Shown here: one piece after another, positions 11,416 to 22,785 of the stretch
Layout of the letters: each line of letters starts with the position of its first letter
How positions within the stretch are numbered: position 1 is the stretch's first letter
Origin: Staphylotrichum longicolle
Taxonomy: Eukaryota; Ascomycota; Sordariomycetes; Sordariales; Chaetomiaceae
DNA length: 64,000 nt
NCBI GenBank assembly: GCA_019096155.1
Contig: JAHCVI010000005.1
Location: forward strand, 1,560,468 to 1,624,467
Direction of reading: 5' to 3'
Made by a program: the position numbers and the translations under genes
Notes under the pieces: generated by a model
What the model was told of the DNA's origin: nothing
The model's input: only the letters and a program-made list of their open reading frames with translations
Databases searched by the model: none

Positions 11416-12396
11416 CTTGGATTGTATAGAGTGTGCTCCGAAAAGATGGACGTGGAAAATGGACCTGAGATGGCGTTGTCAGTTTACAGACTGGATCGCA
11501 GATCATTAGTACCTAAGATATGCCCCTTGCAGATGCGACCAGAGATACCGGGTCTCCTGCTTCATGATACTGATATGCCCGCATGCGATACGCTGTGCCG
11601 GTTCTACCCGGTGTCTCGGCCTGCCCAGATAATGGCCGTTGTGAGTAAGCTGTACGTAACGGCCTTCCCGCCTGAGAACACACCCCCTGTCTAGTGGTGC
11701 TTAGTTCCAACGTCGAAGCATCATGTGGGACACGGAGCATCACCGCATGGACGATTGTGGTGGGCGGCCGAGGTGCGGCAATGCCGCCGACTCTTGATTC
11801 GCTGTGCTCTCGTGTCCTTGGCAGGTGAGTGACATGCATCTCGTTCACAAACAAGGAACTGGAGCATTGATTGGCTCCTTCTTTCATCCATCTAGACGGT
11901 CCTTCGACACTCTGGCGAGAACTGGCTGCGTTTGCTTTGGAGTAGTTTTCGAACTTGGGTAAGAAACAATTGTTTCTCTGGCATCTTTCCAGTTGTCCTA
12001 ATTGGCCGTTGTGCTGACAGGTTGGTCCAGTGATTGAATCAAGGCACAAGCCCTTGGTGCCCTCATGTCCCATTCCCTCTTGTGCTACTTGTATTACCTT
12101 CTAGTTAATCTTGTTTACCAATTTTCACCTTGCCAGGTTCCCTACCTCCTTGATTGATTAGTACAAGTTGTTAAAGCATAGGGCAGCGTGGAGCAATCAG
12201 GCCGGGGATAACGAGAGCTCAACATGAACTTACCTATTTATTGCTGGAATCAGGGGTCTTGGCACGCTCCACAACGCCCTTCCTTTGACAGCTGCTCAGT
12301 TTCATGTTCAAGTGGGCCAGACCGGCAGCCAAGAAAACCTTTTTCAATGAAGCTATTCAAGGAGAAAGTATCAAGGAATAATTACTGCAACACAAA
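11416..12396. other. Intergenic 981 bp between divergent genes
   Basis: Large divergent interval between the DUF1338 gene and the GNAT gene. A 186-codon open frame on the minus strand (12073-11513) has no family resemblance and is not claimed. No repeats were noted. Confidence 0.35.
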
Positions 12397-12987
12397 ATGG
12401 CCCTGGACACCAACGGCATCGACTTCCGCGTGGCAACTCCCGAGGATGCACCCGGCATCTACCGACTGGTACAATCAGCATTCCGCGGCCAAATAAGCGA
12501 AAAGTGCTGGACAACAGCGGCAGAACTACTCTCAGGCGACCGCATCGACGTCCCGGGGATCATCGCTAAGATCAAGGACCCCAGCAGTGCGATGCTTGTG
12601 GTCACCGACAGCGACACCACCGGTGCCGATCTAGTAGCCTGCTGCGAAGTTAGCCGGAGCACCGCTCAGCAGGCCTATTTTGGCCTTCTCTCCGTGTCCC
12701 CGGGTCGCCAAGCGGGCGGGATCGGGAAGCAGGTGCTGGCTTACGCGGAGGATTACTGTCGGCAGATTTGGGGGACAAGGAGACTCGAGCTTACGGTTGT
12801 TTGGACACGGACGGAGCTCATCCAGTGGTATATCCGCCGGGGATATCGGAAGACGGGCGAGATGCCGTTCCCTTTTGAGGAACTGGGGATGACCAAAGAA
12901 ACCGCGCCGAGGGAGAATTTGTACTTGGATGTGATGGCAAAGGATTTGGGTGGGGCTTCTGGGGTTGTTGACGAGGAGACACCCTAA
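12397..12987 (+). CDS. GNAT-family N-acetyltransferase
   Basis: A single exon of 196 residues. The GCN5-related fold is indicated by strand beta4 (AYFGLLSVSP) followed by the acetyl-CoA pyrophosphate loop RQAGGIGKQ, which fits the R/QxxGxG/A signature. The later LIQWYIRRGYRKTGE is the usual motif-B segment (xxFYxxxGF). The substrate may be a small amine or an N-terminus; the sequence does not say which. The ATG sits in a CACAAAATGG context. It is convergent with the dienelactone hydrolase 128 bp downstream. Confidence 0.87.
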   Translation: MALDTNGIDFRVATPEDAPGIYRLVQSAFRGQISEKCWTTAAELLSGDRIDVPGIIAKIKDPSSAMLVVTDSDTTGADLVACCEVSRSTAQQAYFGLLSVSPGRQAGGIGKQVLAYAEDYCRQIWGTRRLELTVVWTRTELIQWYIRRGYRKTGEMPFPFEELGMTKETAPRENLYLDVMAKDLGGASGVVDEETP

Positions 12988-13115
12988 AACCGAAAACACC
13001 TTTGATGAAAAGTACCTATTTAATTCATCGTCTGGAATGGCGGCTGCCTGAAACAACTGTGATTGGGACCGGTCCCAACGCTCCCGAGGTCTACCGTTGT
13101 AGCAGTGCTCACTGC

Positions 13116-13924
13116 TCAGCCGCGTCCGGCAACCAACCACTCCCTAAACCAGCTCACCGCTGCTCTCATTGCTCTCTCCAAACCTTTTGTCTCGTCTTCA
13201 TCCTGCCGGTTTCCCCTAACCGCAAACCCGTGCTCTAACCCAGGAAAGTACTGATAGTCAAAGGGCACCCCCCGCTTCGGAATCTCCAGCAACGCAAACG
13301 CCTTCAGCTCCTCGGTGAACTTTGGGTCCTTCTCGGGGGCAATCATCTGCACCGGCACCGCGACGTCACTCATCTCCTCCTTTTCCAGGAAAGTCGGGTG
13401 CGCCGCCGAGATGCAGTCGACGAGCGGTCCGTCGTCTCCAGCAGATTGTCCCCCAAGTTGGAAGACGGCCCAGCCCCCATAACAAAATCCGATGGCGCCG
13501 ATGCGGCGGTGCTTGGTGCGCAGAAAGCGCGCGAGAGCCTTCATCTCAGGACCCCGAACCGCCTTGGAGTTGCGCTCCATGAAGTTTGGGAGGTCGAGCT
13601 TGTGCCATTCGGCCGGGTTGCTGATGATGGTCGGCGGCAGGACGACGCCGCCGAAGCTGAAGAGAAAGTTAGCGCAAGACCTGATGGCAACGGCGTTTGC
13701 GGGACTGACAAGTCCGGGACGTATACGGTTGCGCCGAGCTCGGCGGCATAATGGTCGGCTAGCAACCGGATGTTCGGGAACGTCCAGCCGTACAGGTCGT
13801 GAATGACGATAATGGCCACGTCGGAGTCATTGCCCGTAACGTAGCAGTTTTGATCATTGACTTGGGTTTCATGCCCCTGGGGCTTGCCTTCCCAGCGGAA
13901 ACCCTGCAGACAGCAAGAACTCAT
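13116..13924 (-). CDS. Dienelactone hydrolase family protein
   Basis: Exons 13924-13710 and 13656-13116 give 251 residues; the 53-nt intron splices VPD to FFGG, a typical family segment. The Cys-His-Asp triad can be placed at C130 in GFCYGGW, D182 in APEKDPKF and H214 in LEHGFA. Family members hydrolyse dienelactones from chlorocatechol and hydroxyquinol pathways, although many fungal paralogues have unknown substrates. It is short and cytosolic, with no signal peptide. It is divergent from the quinone oxidoreductase, which fits a shared aromatic-breakdown role. Confidence 0.9.
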
Positions 13925-14377
13925 GGTGATGGGCCGATAGAGCGGACTGCCGGGTGGACGGTTGACGGTGGTAGTGCGACAGTGCTGGGAACGACAAACG
14001 CTTCCAACGAAACTTGGTAATTCCTCGCTGTTTTGACCAGGTGGATGTGCTCAGCGGTGTGCGGTTGTGCGGGAAGTTGAGCAAGGCGCCTTAACTCCAC
14101 CACTCTTTTTTGTTTGCCGCTCGATCTCCGCACATCCCGTGTAAGGGACCCAGTACATGGGTCCCAGTGACACAAACAACATCAGACGACGGGTCATTAC
14201 AGTTTGTGCAAGCGCGCTCAAAAAGAACTATGCGGAGTCCCGTTACGGTTTTCCAAGTTCAACCCTCTTCCCCTTCCCCGAGACGCCCAACTCCCACCTC
14301 GGACCAAGTCCCCCACAAACCTCCAACACACCACACACATCCAACTCCCTCCCTCAAGCCCAACCACAGCCAGCACC
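13925..14377. promoter_or_regulatory. Divergent promoter, DLH / quinone oxidoreductase
   Basis: A 453-bp shared upstream region. It carries a perfect inverted repeat at 14145-14165 (separate entry) and a C/T- and CA-rich leader just before the quinone oxidoreductase ATG, usual for fungal 5' UTRs. Confidence 0.5.
14145..14165. promoter_or_regulatory. Perfect 8+5+8 inverted repeat
   Basis: Arms GGGACCCA and TGGGTCCC are exact reverse complements with a 5-bp spacer. The site lies about 210 bp upstream of the quinone oxidoreductase start. It could bind a dimeric regulator; this is inferred from symmetry alone. Confidence 0.4.
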
Positions 14378-15525
14378 ATGACCCTCCCCGTCCCTCCAAC
14401 CCAAAAAGCCACCATCCTCTCCACCCCGGGCGACCCCTCCGCCCTCCTCTACCACCCCGCACACCCGATCCCGCAGCCTGCCCCAGGCCAAGTCCTCGTC
14501 AAAAACGCCGTCGCCGGCATCAACTACATCGACACCTACTTCCGCACGGGCCTCTACCCCGGCCAGACCCCGACCATCCTCGGCCGCGAAGCCGCCGGCG
14601 TGGTCGTCGCCCTCGGGCCCCCCGCTGAGCAAGACCAAGACCAAGACCAATACCACGGCCTCCGCGTCGGCGACCGCGTCATCTGGCTCGCCAACGGCGG
14701 ATACGCCGAGTACTCGGCCGTGCCGGCGGGGATGGCGGTGAGGCTGCCCGACGGGCTGGCGTTTGCGGACGCCGCGGCGGCGTTCATGAGCGGGCTGACG
14801 GCGCTGGCGCTGACGCGGGAGACGTACCGCGTCCGGGCGGGCGACTGGGTGCTGCTGCATGCGGCGGCGGGCGGGGTGGGGTTTTTGATGACGCAGGTGC
14901 TCAAGAAGGCCGGGGCGAGGGTGATTGCGACGGCGGGCGGGCGGGAGAAGGTGGAGGTTGTGGAGGGGTTGGGGGCGGATTGTGTGATTGATTATCGGGG
15001 TGGGGAGGGGAAGGGCTGGGTGGAGAGGGTGATGGAGATTACCGGCGGGGAGGGCGTGGATGTGGTGTATGACTCGGTCGGGAAGGATACGTGGGAAGGG
15101 AGTCTGGAGGCGGTGAAGAGGAAGGGCACTGTCGTCTGGTTTGGGAACTCGAGCGGCCCCGTTCCGCCGCTGCCGCTGAAGTAAGTCTCGCCTTCATGTA
15201 ACGGACACAGTGTGAGTGTGACGCTGACCTTGAGTAGCCGCCTATCGCCCAAGTGCGTCAAGATTGCGCGTCCGACGTTGTTTGGGTACATTGCGACGAG
15301 GCAGGAGTTTGAGGGGTACGCGCATGCGCTGTTTGAGCTTCTTACATCCGGGGCGCTGAAGGTCAAGATCCACGGAATGTATTCGTTAGAGGACGTGCCA
15401 AAAGCACATGTTGTAAGTTGTTCAGATCTAAGTTCGCTTCTTCTCGAGTTGGATTTGCTAACATGTATTGCCAGGACCTGGAAAGTCGGAAGACGATGGG
15501 TAAGCTGTTGATCAGGTTCGACTAG
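14378..15525 (+). CDS. Quinone oxidoreductase (zeta-crystallin-like MDR)
   Basis: Exons 14378-15180, 15238-15412 and 15475-15525 give 342 residues with consistent splice phases. It is a medium-chain dehydrogenase/reductase without structural zinc, expected to reduce quinones with NADPH. The N-terminal GroES-like domain has AVAGINYIDTYFRTGLY and ILGREAAGVV, as in NADPH:quinone reductases. The nucleotide-binding motif HAAAGGVGFL follows near residue 168, then GADCVIDYR and VVYDSVGKDT. An Asp/Gln-rich tandem (QDQDQDQ) sits in the first domain. Start 14378 was chosen because it fits the family N-terminus; an upstream in-frame extension is Pro-rich UTR-like. It is divergent from the dienelactone hydrolase. 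Confidence 0.92.
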
Positions 15526-15793
15526 GATAAGAAAAGGGGAAGCGCAGGAGGGGAAGGTGAACCATATTGTACATAGACACTGCCCTTTGATCTAAACCCA
15601 GAAGGGATGCAAGGGACTGGCCATCGGTTTTTCACGAAATCTTGAGCCAACCACGCGGAAGAAAGGAGCAACGAGGTTGCCAGTCACGGGTTGCCAGTCA
15701 CGGTTGCCGCTCATTAAACTTTCATTCCCCTAATTGGTCCATAATCCATCGCCTATAAGAACGACCATCGACTTCCATTCGGTGTGATACAAA

Positions 15794-17564
15794 CTAGCAA
15801 GACTGGGGCCAGAACCGCTTCTGCGACCACACCCTCATCTTCTTGCCGAAGAAGTAGCAGGGAACCCCGAGCAAGGCAAACACGCCGCAGATGATGGCAA
15901 ACGTACGCATCGCCCCGTCGTATCCGTCCAGCTCCACCCAGGGAACGGTCGCGTAGCTCAGCCCGAAGCTGATAAAGCCGCGGCCGGCGGCGACGATCAG
16001 AAGCAGTGGTCCGGCTTCGGCGGGCCAGCTATCCACCACGTAGGTGATCGAGACCGTGTTAGCGCCCATGAAGGCGAAGTTGCCGGCCGCGTACGGAATA
16101 GCGATGCCAGTCCACGACCACTTCTCTGGGTGTTGAGCAGCTTGGCCATAAATGACACAGGAAACGATGGCGACAATGCTGGGCAGAATCAACGAGAAGA
16201 GGCGGTATTCAGGCTATTGCGAGGTATTAGATTCGTCTGTCTGCCTGTGAGGGGCTGCGCAAAAGCAGTTCAATGTTCTCGTACCTGGTACACCCCCTTG
16301 TTCATTCTGCTCATCAGCTTGATGATCCAGTCCGAGCCGTAGCCAAGGATGGGCAGGCCAATCATGGTTGCCACAATTAACGCAAGCTGCACATATCCGA
16401 GGAAGTCAAAGTCGAAAAGGTATGGAGGGCTGAGCAAGACGGGGGCGAATGTCGACGAGTGAAAGACGTAAACGCCGAGGAAGGCACCGTTGAGCAGCAG
16501 AAACCACACGATAGTGGGGACGCAGAAAGACTGGCCGGCAACCTTGTAGAAGATCCACGTTTCATTCCATCTCGGCGTGAAATGGAATATTTTCAAGTCA
16601 TCTTTCCATGTTCGGGCGCCGTATCGGTCAGAGTCGAGGGTGTGGTTCGTGATGGTTACGACGCGGTCTACTGCAGTTGTCAGTAAGGTTATTCCTTTCT
16701 GGTGACGGGGGTGGCAAGTATCTTGGAACTGACCTTCGGAATCCACGGCCCTGTCGTACATGGTTTCCGGTACCAGAAAAAATGCGACAATAAGAAGGAC
16801 GCCGTTGACAATGGTGATGACCCCATACCACCACCGCACACCCCAGGCCGGGACAAGGTACGTCGTAGCGACGAACATGGCTCCCATGCCAACCCCTTGG
16901 ATCGATGCATTCCAGACCGCAGCCCTTCCGCGCTGGTGGACAAAGTGTACCTCCTGCACCATAAAGGCCACTAGAGCCTCGCTCTGCCCTGCCGCCATGG
17001 AAAGGATGTCGCGTGCAGCGATGTGCGAGCTTAGAGACTTGGAGCACGCGCACCAGATGCCCGAGGCAACCAGGACGATCAGGGACGCGAGGAACACGGG
17101 GCGTCGGCCGATGGCTACGCACAGGGGCATGGCGAGGAGGTTTCCGATGCCCATGAACAGCGTTGGGTACGTGAGCAGGTCGGCGACTCGGACTGCATCC
17201 TCGGGCGGGTACATTGCTCTGACTTCGGTGACGATGGCGCCCATTCCGCTAGTGGCGAGGACCGCAAAGGACGAGTACAGCGCAACGATCAGGACAATGG
17301 CGTTCTTGCGCCATTGAGGCAGATTGAGAGGGTCTAGAAACCGGAACGAAATGTGGTGAGCTTGGGGGAGGGGAGGATCCAACACAGAGCCCAGATGAAC
17401 GGTTACTCACCCTTGGGGTCTTGACTAGGAGTCGGAACGAGGACGACATGATCAGAGTCCAAGAGTTGCACCGAGCCGGTTTGATGGTCCACTGGTGGAG
17501 TCAAAGAAGAACCATTCTCGAGTGTCTCGACAGACTTCTCCAAATAGACCTTTTCGTCCGCCAT
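15794..17564 (-). CDS. MFS transporter (DHA1-like)
   Basis: Exons 17564-17411, 17360-16734, 16670-16285 and 16213-15794 give 528 residues. It is a plasma-membrane major facilitator of about twelve hydrophobic segments. Visible motifs are IGRRPVFL after the second segment (MFS motif A remnant), VQEVHFVHQRGRAAV, and FFLVPETMYDR at the end of the sixth segment, followed by a long cytosolic loop. This resembles the proton-antiporter DHA1 group of drug and polyamine exporters. The N-terminal 50 residues are hydrophilic. The second intron (63 nt) is a multiple of three with no stop, so retention would add 21 residues. It is divergent from a Zn2Cys6 regulator, a common arrangement for a transporter and its regulator. 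Confidence 0.9.
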
Positions 17565-17983
17565 TTTTCCGGAAGCCTTCGAGTCGGCGCAGATCGAAGA
17601 CGAAAAACTGGAGGATGGACGACAGAAGGCCGTGATATGCACGGCGCATCCGCGCGGCTTTGTACAAGTGAGCAACGCGTTAGCCTGCAGTTGTCACGAT
17701 GCAGCCAAGACGCCAGGGTAAGGTGTGCAGTGCGTGTGTATCCTCGAAAAGGGGGGCTCCGGCACGGTTCGGGCGGTGCTCGATCCACATCCCGATGGAC
17801 CCCAGCTTTTTCCCCAGAAATCCGCCCTTGCCACGCGACCCCAGATCTCGGCAAATCGATGCGGGGAACTGAGAACTCGGTAACAGCACTATTTCCTGGT
17901 CGCAGCACCCCCTTGTTTCCTAAGACTTTCCGGACCCTCAACAAAACTGAACCGAGCCGGACACTCTGCATCCCTTACCTACC
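17565..17983. promoter_or_regulatory. Divergent promoter, MFS / Zn2Cys6 regulator
   Basis: A 419-bp shared region. A CCGAGCCGG element at 17952-17960 is an everted CCG-N3-CGG pair, a geometry some Zn2Cys6 dimers recognise. It lies 24 bp before the regulator ATG, so autoregulation is conceivable but untested. Confidence 0.4.
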
Positions 17984-20329
17984 ATGGACACCAACGAACC
18001 GAACAGGCCTACCAAACGGAAGAGGCTTAATTTCGCCTGCAACTACTGTAAGTGTTCAACTACCGGTCTGGTCTTGTTGCAACCTCGGCATCCACCCTGA
18101 GTTTGACACTTGACAGGCAGGTCAAAGAAGGTCCGGTGCGACCAAGAATACCCATCATGCCGCGGCTGCCTCGCCGCCGGCGTCGAGTGCACCACGACCG
18201 ACAAGCGGCGGCCCGGGCTGGAGGTACGGCGGCGACCCGCCGGCTCACAGGACCATGGGCGCAGCCCGGCACCCAGCTCCACGTCGACCCGGCAAGTCGA
18301 ACTCCTCCCAGCGACCGCCGCACCGGTGAGGCCGGCTCAGCGCGGCATCTTCCCCACCACGCCAGCCTCAGAACCGGCGACGAATCGGAGTCCCTCAATT
18401 ACTGTGCAGGACGATCTAGGCTCGTCAAGCTCCACAGTCGAACCCCCGGGGCGGTTTGCGGGGCGCCTGCCCATGGCGCCTCGGATCAGTGGGGGCGACA
18501 CGCTCGAGATCAACACAGGCTGGCTCGAGCTCGCCTTTCACCGTCTGGGGATCCCGTCCCGTTTCGACCCGTGTCTGCGGGCCAAGTCGGGGCCGCAGGA
18601 GTACCTGCCTACCCCGGGTGTCCCGTTGGCACTGCCGCGAATACCCCCAGCAGCGCAGTGCCGAGAAGCACTGGCGACGTACTACGCCACGGTCCACGTT
18701 TTGTATCCCATCCTCGACCCGGATGTGCTGGACGGTATCTGTGAGGATGTGGTCAGCTCTTGTTCGGCTGGGATGCCGATGGTCCAGGCGGAGAGGCTGC
18801 CGGAATTCCTCGTCTTCTGCCTGGTGCTGGTGTTGGGATCCGCAGAGAACCCCGCCATCGAGTCCTCGGACCTGGCGGGCACCTACATTGCCTTTTGCGA
18901 GACCATGCTCGGTCATGTCCTCGGCTGGGGCACCATCGACGCCATCCGCGTCATCTTCCTGCTCGCCCTTGCCCTCCGGTGGCGTGAGAAGATCACGTCA
19001 GCCTGGCCGCTGTCGGGCGTCTGTGTCTCCATAGCCCAGGTGCTAGGCCTCGACCGGCAGCGGGCCCATGGCAGGCGGAGCCCGGAGATTGTCAACGAAG
19101 AGGTGGATCAAGAACGTCGTCGCGTGTGGTGGTGCGTCTACAGCTTTGAGAAGCTGTTTGCGTTCGAGCTGGGCCGCCCGTCCATCATATCCGATGCCGA
19201 CCACGACCAGCTGGAGCCTGCCCGGGCGCCGGGCAAGGACGCCAACTTCTTCCATATTGTCATCAGTCTGGCGCGGACCTTGTCCGAGGTCAGCAGACGG
19301 AGCATCGGCGCCCGCACAAAGGAGGAGCAGGCCGGTCGTGAGGGGCTTGAGAACGCGGTTCGTTTCAAGGTGGCAACCACGGGAGAGCTCGTCCTCTTGT
19401 TGATGCAGTGGGCCGAGAGTCTCCCCAAGCACTTCAGACCGACTTCGGATTTGTTGTGTGAGCCGGCAGAGTTTCCTCTCGCTGCATTCATTTCCGTGCA
19501 GTACCACAGCGCGTAAGATCCCCACACGTACTGCACGAACTGGAACAGCTGCTGACAAGTCCCAACAAGGATGATCATGCTGGTGAGGAACATCCTGCTG
19601 GTAAGCGATGAAGCCATTCGTAAAGCAGTCGAGGAGTACGCAGCGGGGGAACCTTGGAGCCAGGTGACCCGCAACGGCCAAGCAATCGTGGCCAACTCGG
19701 CTCGCAGCATCGTCAAGATGCTGATGGAGGGCCACGACCTGGGGTCCCGACCCGTCCTGCACACAGTCACGGCGCCGCTCCATGTGCTTTCTGTCTTGTC
19801 GGTGCATCTTCTCAGGCACCCCACGTCTCGGCTCGCCAGTTCAGATCTCAGTGTAAGTGATCAGACTCGGCCCTCTCTTTTCTGTCGGAATGTACTGCTT
19901 ACCAATGCACAACCTTAGTTAATCCAAAACGCCGGAGAGTTTGCTATCGAAAAGTACGAGAGGATTGCAAAGGACAAGAGGGTTCACGGGGTTGTGCACC
20001 TCCTTGACACCGAAGTGATGAGGATTGTGGCAGCTGCCCAGCCGAAGATCATGGGACGGTCCTCCATCGCAGGGCCATCATCGACGCATCCTGGCAACTC
20101 GCCCGGTCACTCATACTCTGCAGACAAGGACGCTGGCATTCCCTTGCATCAGTCGCCTCGAGGAGTCGGCCACACCTACAGCGATCTGTCGGCAGAGCTG
20201 ATGCACCTCTCCGCAGCGATGACCATGCCGATGGGCATGCCGGACATTGCTTGGTCGCCTGCGTTGGCAGACGAGATTGGGTGGGATTGGGGTGACTTTA
20301 GTCAGTTATTTGCGGAACCGCCCATCTAG
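17984..20329 (+). CDS. Zn2Cys6 transcription factor (four exons)
   Basis: Exons 17984-18047, 18117-19512, 19570-19852 and 19919-20329 give 717 residues. The first intron splits the zinc cluster: C19, C22 (codon across the splice), C29, C36, C39 and C46, preceded by the basic KRKR nuclear signal. The fungal_trans domain is recognisable in exon 2 (CREALATYYATVHVLYPILDP, later RRVWWCVYSFEKLFAFELGRPSII, the usual W-W and D/E-R-GRP region). The C-terminus is Ser/Pro/Met-rich. It is divergent from the MFS transporter and may control it and nearby catabolic genes. It belongs to a different subfamily from the regulator at 288. Confidence 0.92.
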
Positions 20330-20921
20330 GCTGGCTGGCACAGTCTGAAGGAGGAAATAATGACCTTGTATGATGATCACCGTCTCCGGGCACGTTTGGC
20401 TCCTGTCTGTACACGTTATTCTCAGCACACTTTCACTTTTGCTGCTCGGAGGACTATGAAACGGACAATATTGTCAATCTCATCAAATGAGCGGTGTTAG
20501 CGACCTCGAGATGTTGGAAGTCAACTGGAAAAACGTTGGCAACATCAAGTCCTCCGTCTGTACGTGTTGGTTGATGGCCATGCGGTTTACTCCCTATCCA
20601 CTTGTTGATTGCTAACCAATAATTCGAAGTTTGAAAGCAAAAATAAGCGGCGGATAAGTGAAAATGGGAAGAGCGAAAAAGAGAGGAGAACCGAAACAAA
20701 TGTCAAAACCACTCAATACTTCCTGCTCAGGAAGCATCGTTCCTCGGTGCTTTAATCAGCCACCGATGGACCCACGGTGACCGTAAAAACATAAAATGAT
20801 TGTTTCATCTTTGCTACCTATGTACATATGCAAGGCTAAACAAGTGGAAGTCTGGTTTTAATCTCATGAACAACTGCACGTTTTCCCCTTTCCTCATCTC
20901 CTAAGCCACGACCGACCCGAC
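20330..20921. other. Intergenic 592 bp (convergent 3' ends)
   Basis: AT-richer DNA between two convergent genes. No open frame looks coding. Confidence 0.35.
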
Positions 20922-22123
20922 TCACGCAGACGCCTTGATGTAGGGGATGCCAGTCAACAGCATCCCCCGCTCGCTCAGCTCCACGGGCTGCCGAGGCGTC
21001 CAGTCATTGTACGGGCAGTCCTTGCCATCCTGACGCTTGATGGGCACACCGCCGACGTGCATGGCGTTAGGCCAGTGGGTGGTGCTCTGCGTGGTCTCGA
21101 ACGCGCCCTTCTTGCGGATCAGCTCCTCCTGGGTCGCGTCGGCGACGGGCATGTAGCAGGTGTAGACGCAGAAGCGGGGCGCGGTGCCCGAGGGCGACAG
21201 GTTGTAGTGGGGGGTGCGCGAGTCCCAGAGCAGCAGGTCGCCGGGCTCGGCGTTGACCTTGATCCACTCGCAGCCCTTGTCGGCGAGCCACTTCATGCCC
21301 TTGTCGGTGAAGCCGTACCACTCCTTGGTCCAGGCCCAGATCTTGTCCGGCTCGTCCTTGAACTCGGCGTGGAACTCCTCGGACAGCAGGTGCGCACCCT
21401 ACAGCCCGGTCAGTACCTATGACAGATACTTGGCTTCGAAGTCGGGGTGCGACAAGCACTTACCTTGCAGACAATGAGACCGCCGTCGTTGTCGCCGTTG
21501 GGCAGAAGGTTGACGAGACCTTGCAGGCAGCGGAAGCCAGGCTTCTCGGGGTCCTGGTCCTGGTGAGGCCAGGGGGTGTTGCGCTTGAGGTCGCTCCGGG
21601 GATAGGCGAGGTTCACGCCGTCAAAAGAAACGATCAAGTCCTCCGTGTCGTACACCTTGGCGAACGCGTCAATGACGCCGGGCTCCTGGCGGACGCCCCA
21701 GGCGAAAGATTCGTGCGCAATACCATATCTGCAGGGATCTTGGCTTAGCTGGTGTGTCTCAGGGAGGTGGGGACCCGCTGGGGATGGCGTCTCTTACCCA
21801 AGACACATGCCCTTCTCATTAATCACAGGCATGTGCTTCTCCAAGTAGGTCGAGGGGTCATCGCGCTTGAAACCGAGACCTCCCTTGAAAGTCTCGACGT
21901 ACTTGTGCATCTCCTCGGCATACTGGTCCGCTCGCTCCCTGGGCACTGCGCCCTTGACAACGCAGAAACCGTCCCTCAGGAGGTCGTCTCTGAAGTCGCC
22001 GTGCTTGGCATTAGGGTTGGCAAAGAGCTTGTTGGGACCCGCAGGCTTCGCGGAGAGGCCGGACGGGGGAGTGCTAAGCTTGAGCTCAGCGCCAGCAGTC
22101 TGTGAGATGGTCGTCGTCGCCAT
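20922..22123 (-). CDS. Phytanoyl-CoA dioxygenase (PhyH) family oxygenase
   Basis: Exons 22123-21798, 21728-21464 and 21398-20922 give 355 residues. It is an Fe(II)/2-oxoglutarate oxygenase. The facial triad can be read as H164-x-D166 in TPWPHQDQDP and H261 in RTPHYNLSPSG, with R272 as a likely 2-oxoglutarate partner. GDLLLWDSRTPH is a family signature. Fungal members hydroxylate diverse small molecules, including secondary metabolites. No peroxisomal SKL tail is present (it ends KASA), so peroxisomal phytanate oxidation is not supported. It is divergent from the CocE-type hydrolase. Confidence 0.9.
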
Positions 22124-22785
22124 GGTATAGGGTGGTTGTTTTCGAGGGAATACGCTAGTATGAGTGTACAGGGACTGGATTGTGTTGGTGCTGATGTTCA
22201 GATCTTGACTGAGAGATGATGTTGAGATTTGTCCAGAGGATGATAACACCCCCTCTTGTACCTCTAGGGTGTGGATCGAATGATTCGATGTTGCCTCCCA
22301 AGATGATCCAATGCACCCCAGTTGACTCGGCTCGGGTGGGTTATCCGTCGCCCCATGCTGATCCCTCAAGACAGCAACCGAGTTGTCAGTCCTGGGCTGG
22401 GAGCCAAACACTTCGGCTCGGTTCCCTCTACAGCTACCAGACCAAGTCCTGTTGATGTCCCCACCAACACTCGAGGCTCCGCACCCGGTCCGGCAACTCA
22501 ACCAATAGGAACCCGTATTGTGCCGAACCGAGCGCACGCCGAACTGCAGGGTCCAGAACCGGAAGCCTGACCAATGGGAGAAATTACTTTCAACTTCGAC
22601 TCCCGGATCGGGTCTCTGAAGGGAAGGTGGTCAACCCGAGGCGGTGGTCGGTCCGGTCTAAGAATCTAGGGCATCTGTCTGCACCGGTCTCGACTCGCAG
22701 AGAACCGGCTTCGGATACGTGTGGAGGCTCAAGAAGTCTCCACCCGAGGGCCATTGAACCATTGAGGTACCTTATCACCTGCCAG
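22124..22785. promoter_or_regulatory. Divergent promoter, PhyH / CocE hydrolase
   Basis: A 662-bp shared region with CCAAT boxes at 22502-22506 and 22571-22575, a perfect inverted repeat at 22275-22289 (separate entry), and several CGG/CCG-containing words between 22480 and 22710. Confidence 0.5.
22275..22289. promoter_or_regulatory. Perfect 7+1+7 inverted repeat
   Basis: ATCGAAT and ATTCGAT flank a single G. The site lies about 150 bp upstream of the PhyH-like start within the shared promoter, a plausible dimeric-regulator site. Inference from symmetry only. Confidence 0.4.

Noticed and set aside
15676..15706. GTTGCCAGTCACGG direct repeat
   Set aside because: Two short copies in a convergent 3' region; likely replication slippage with no other support.
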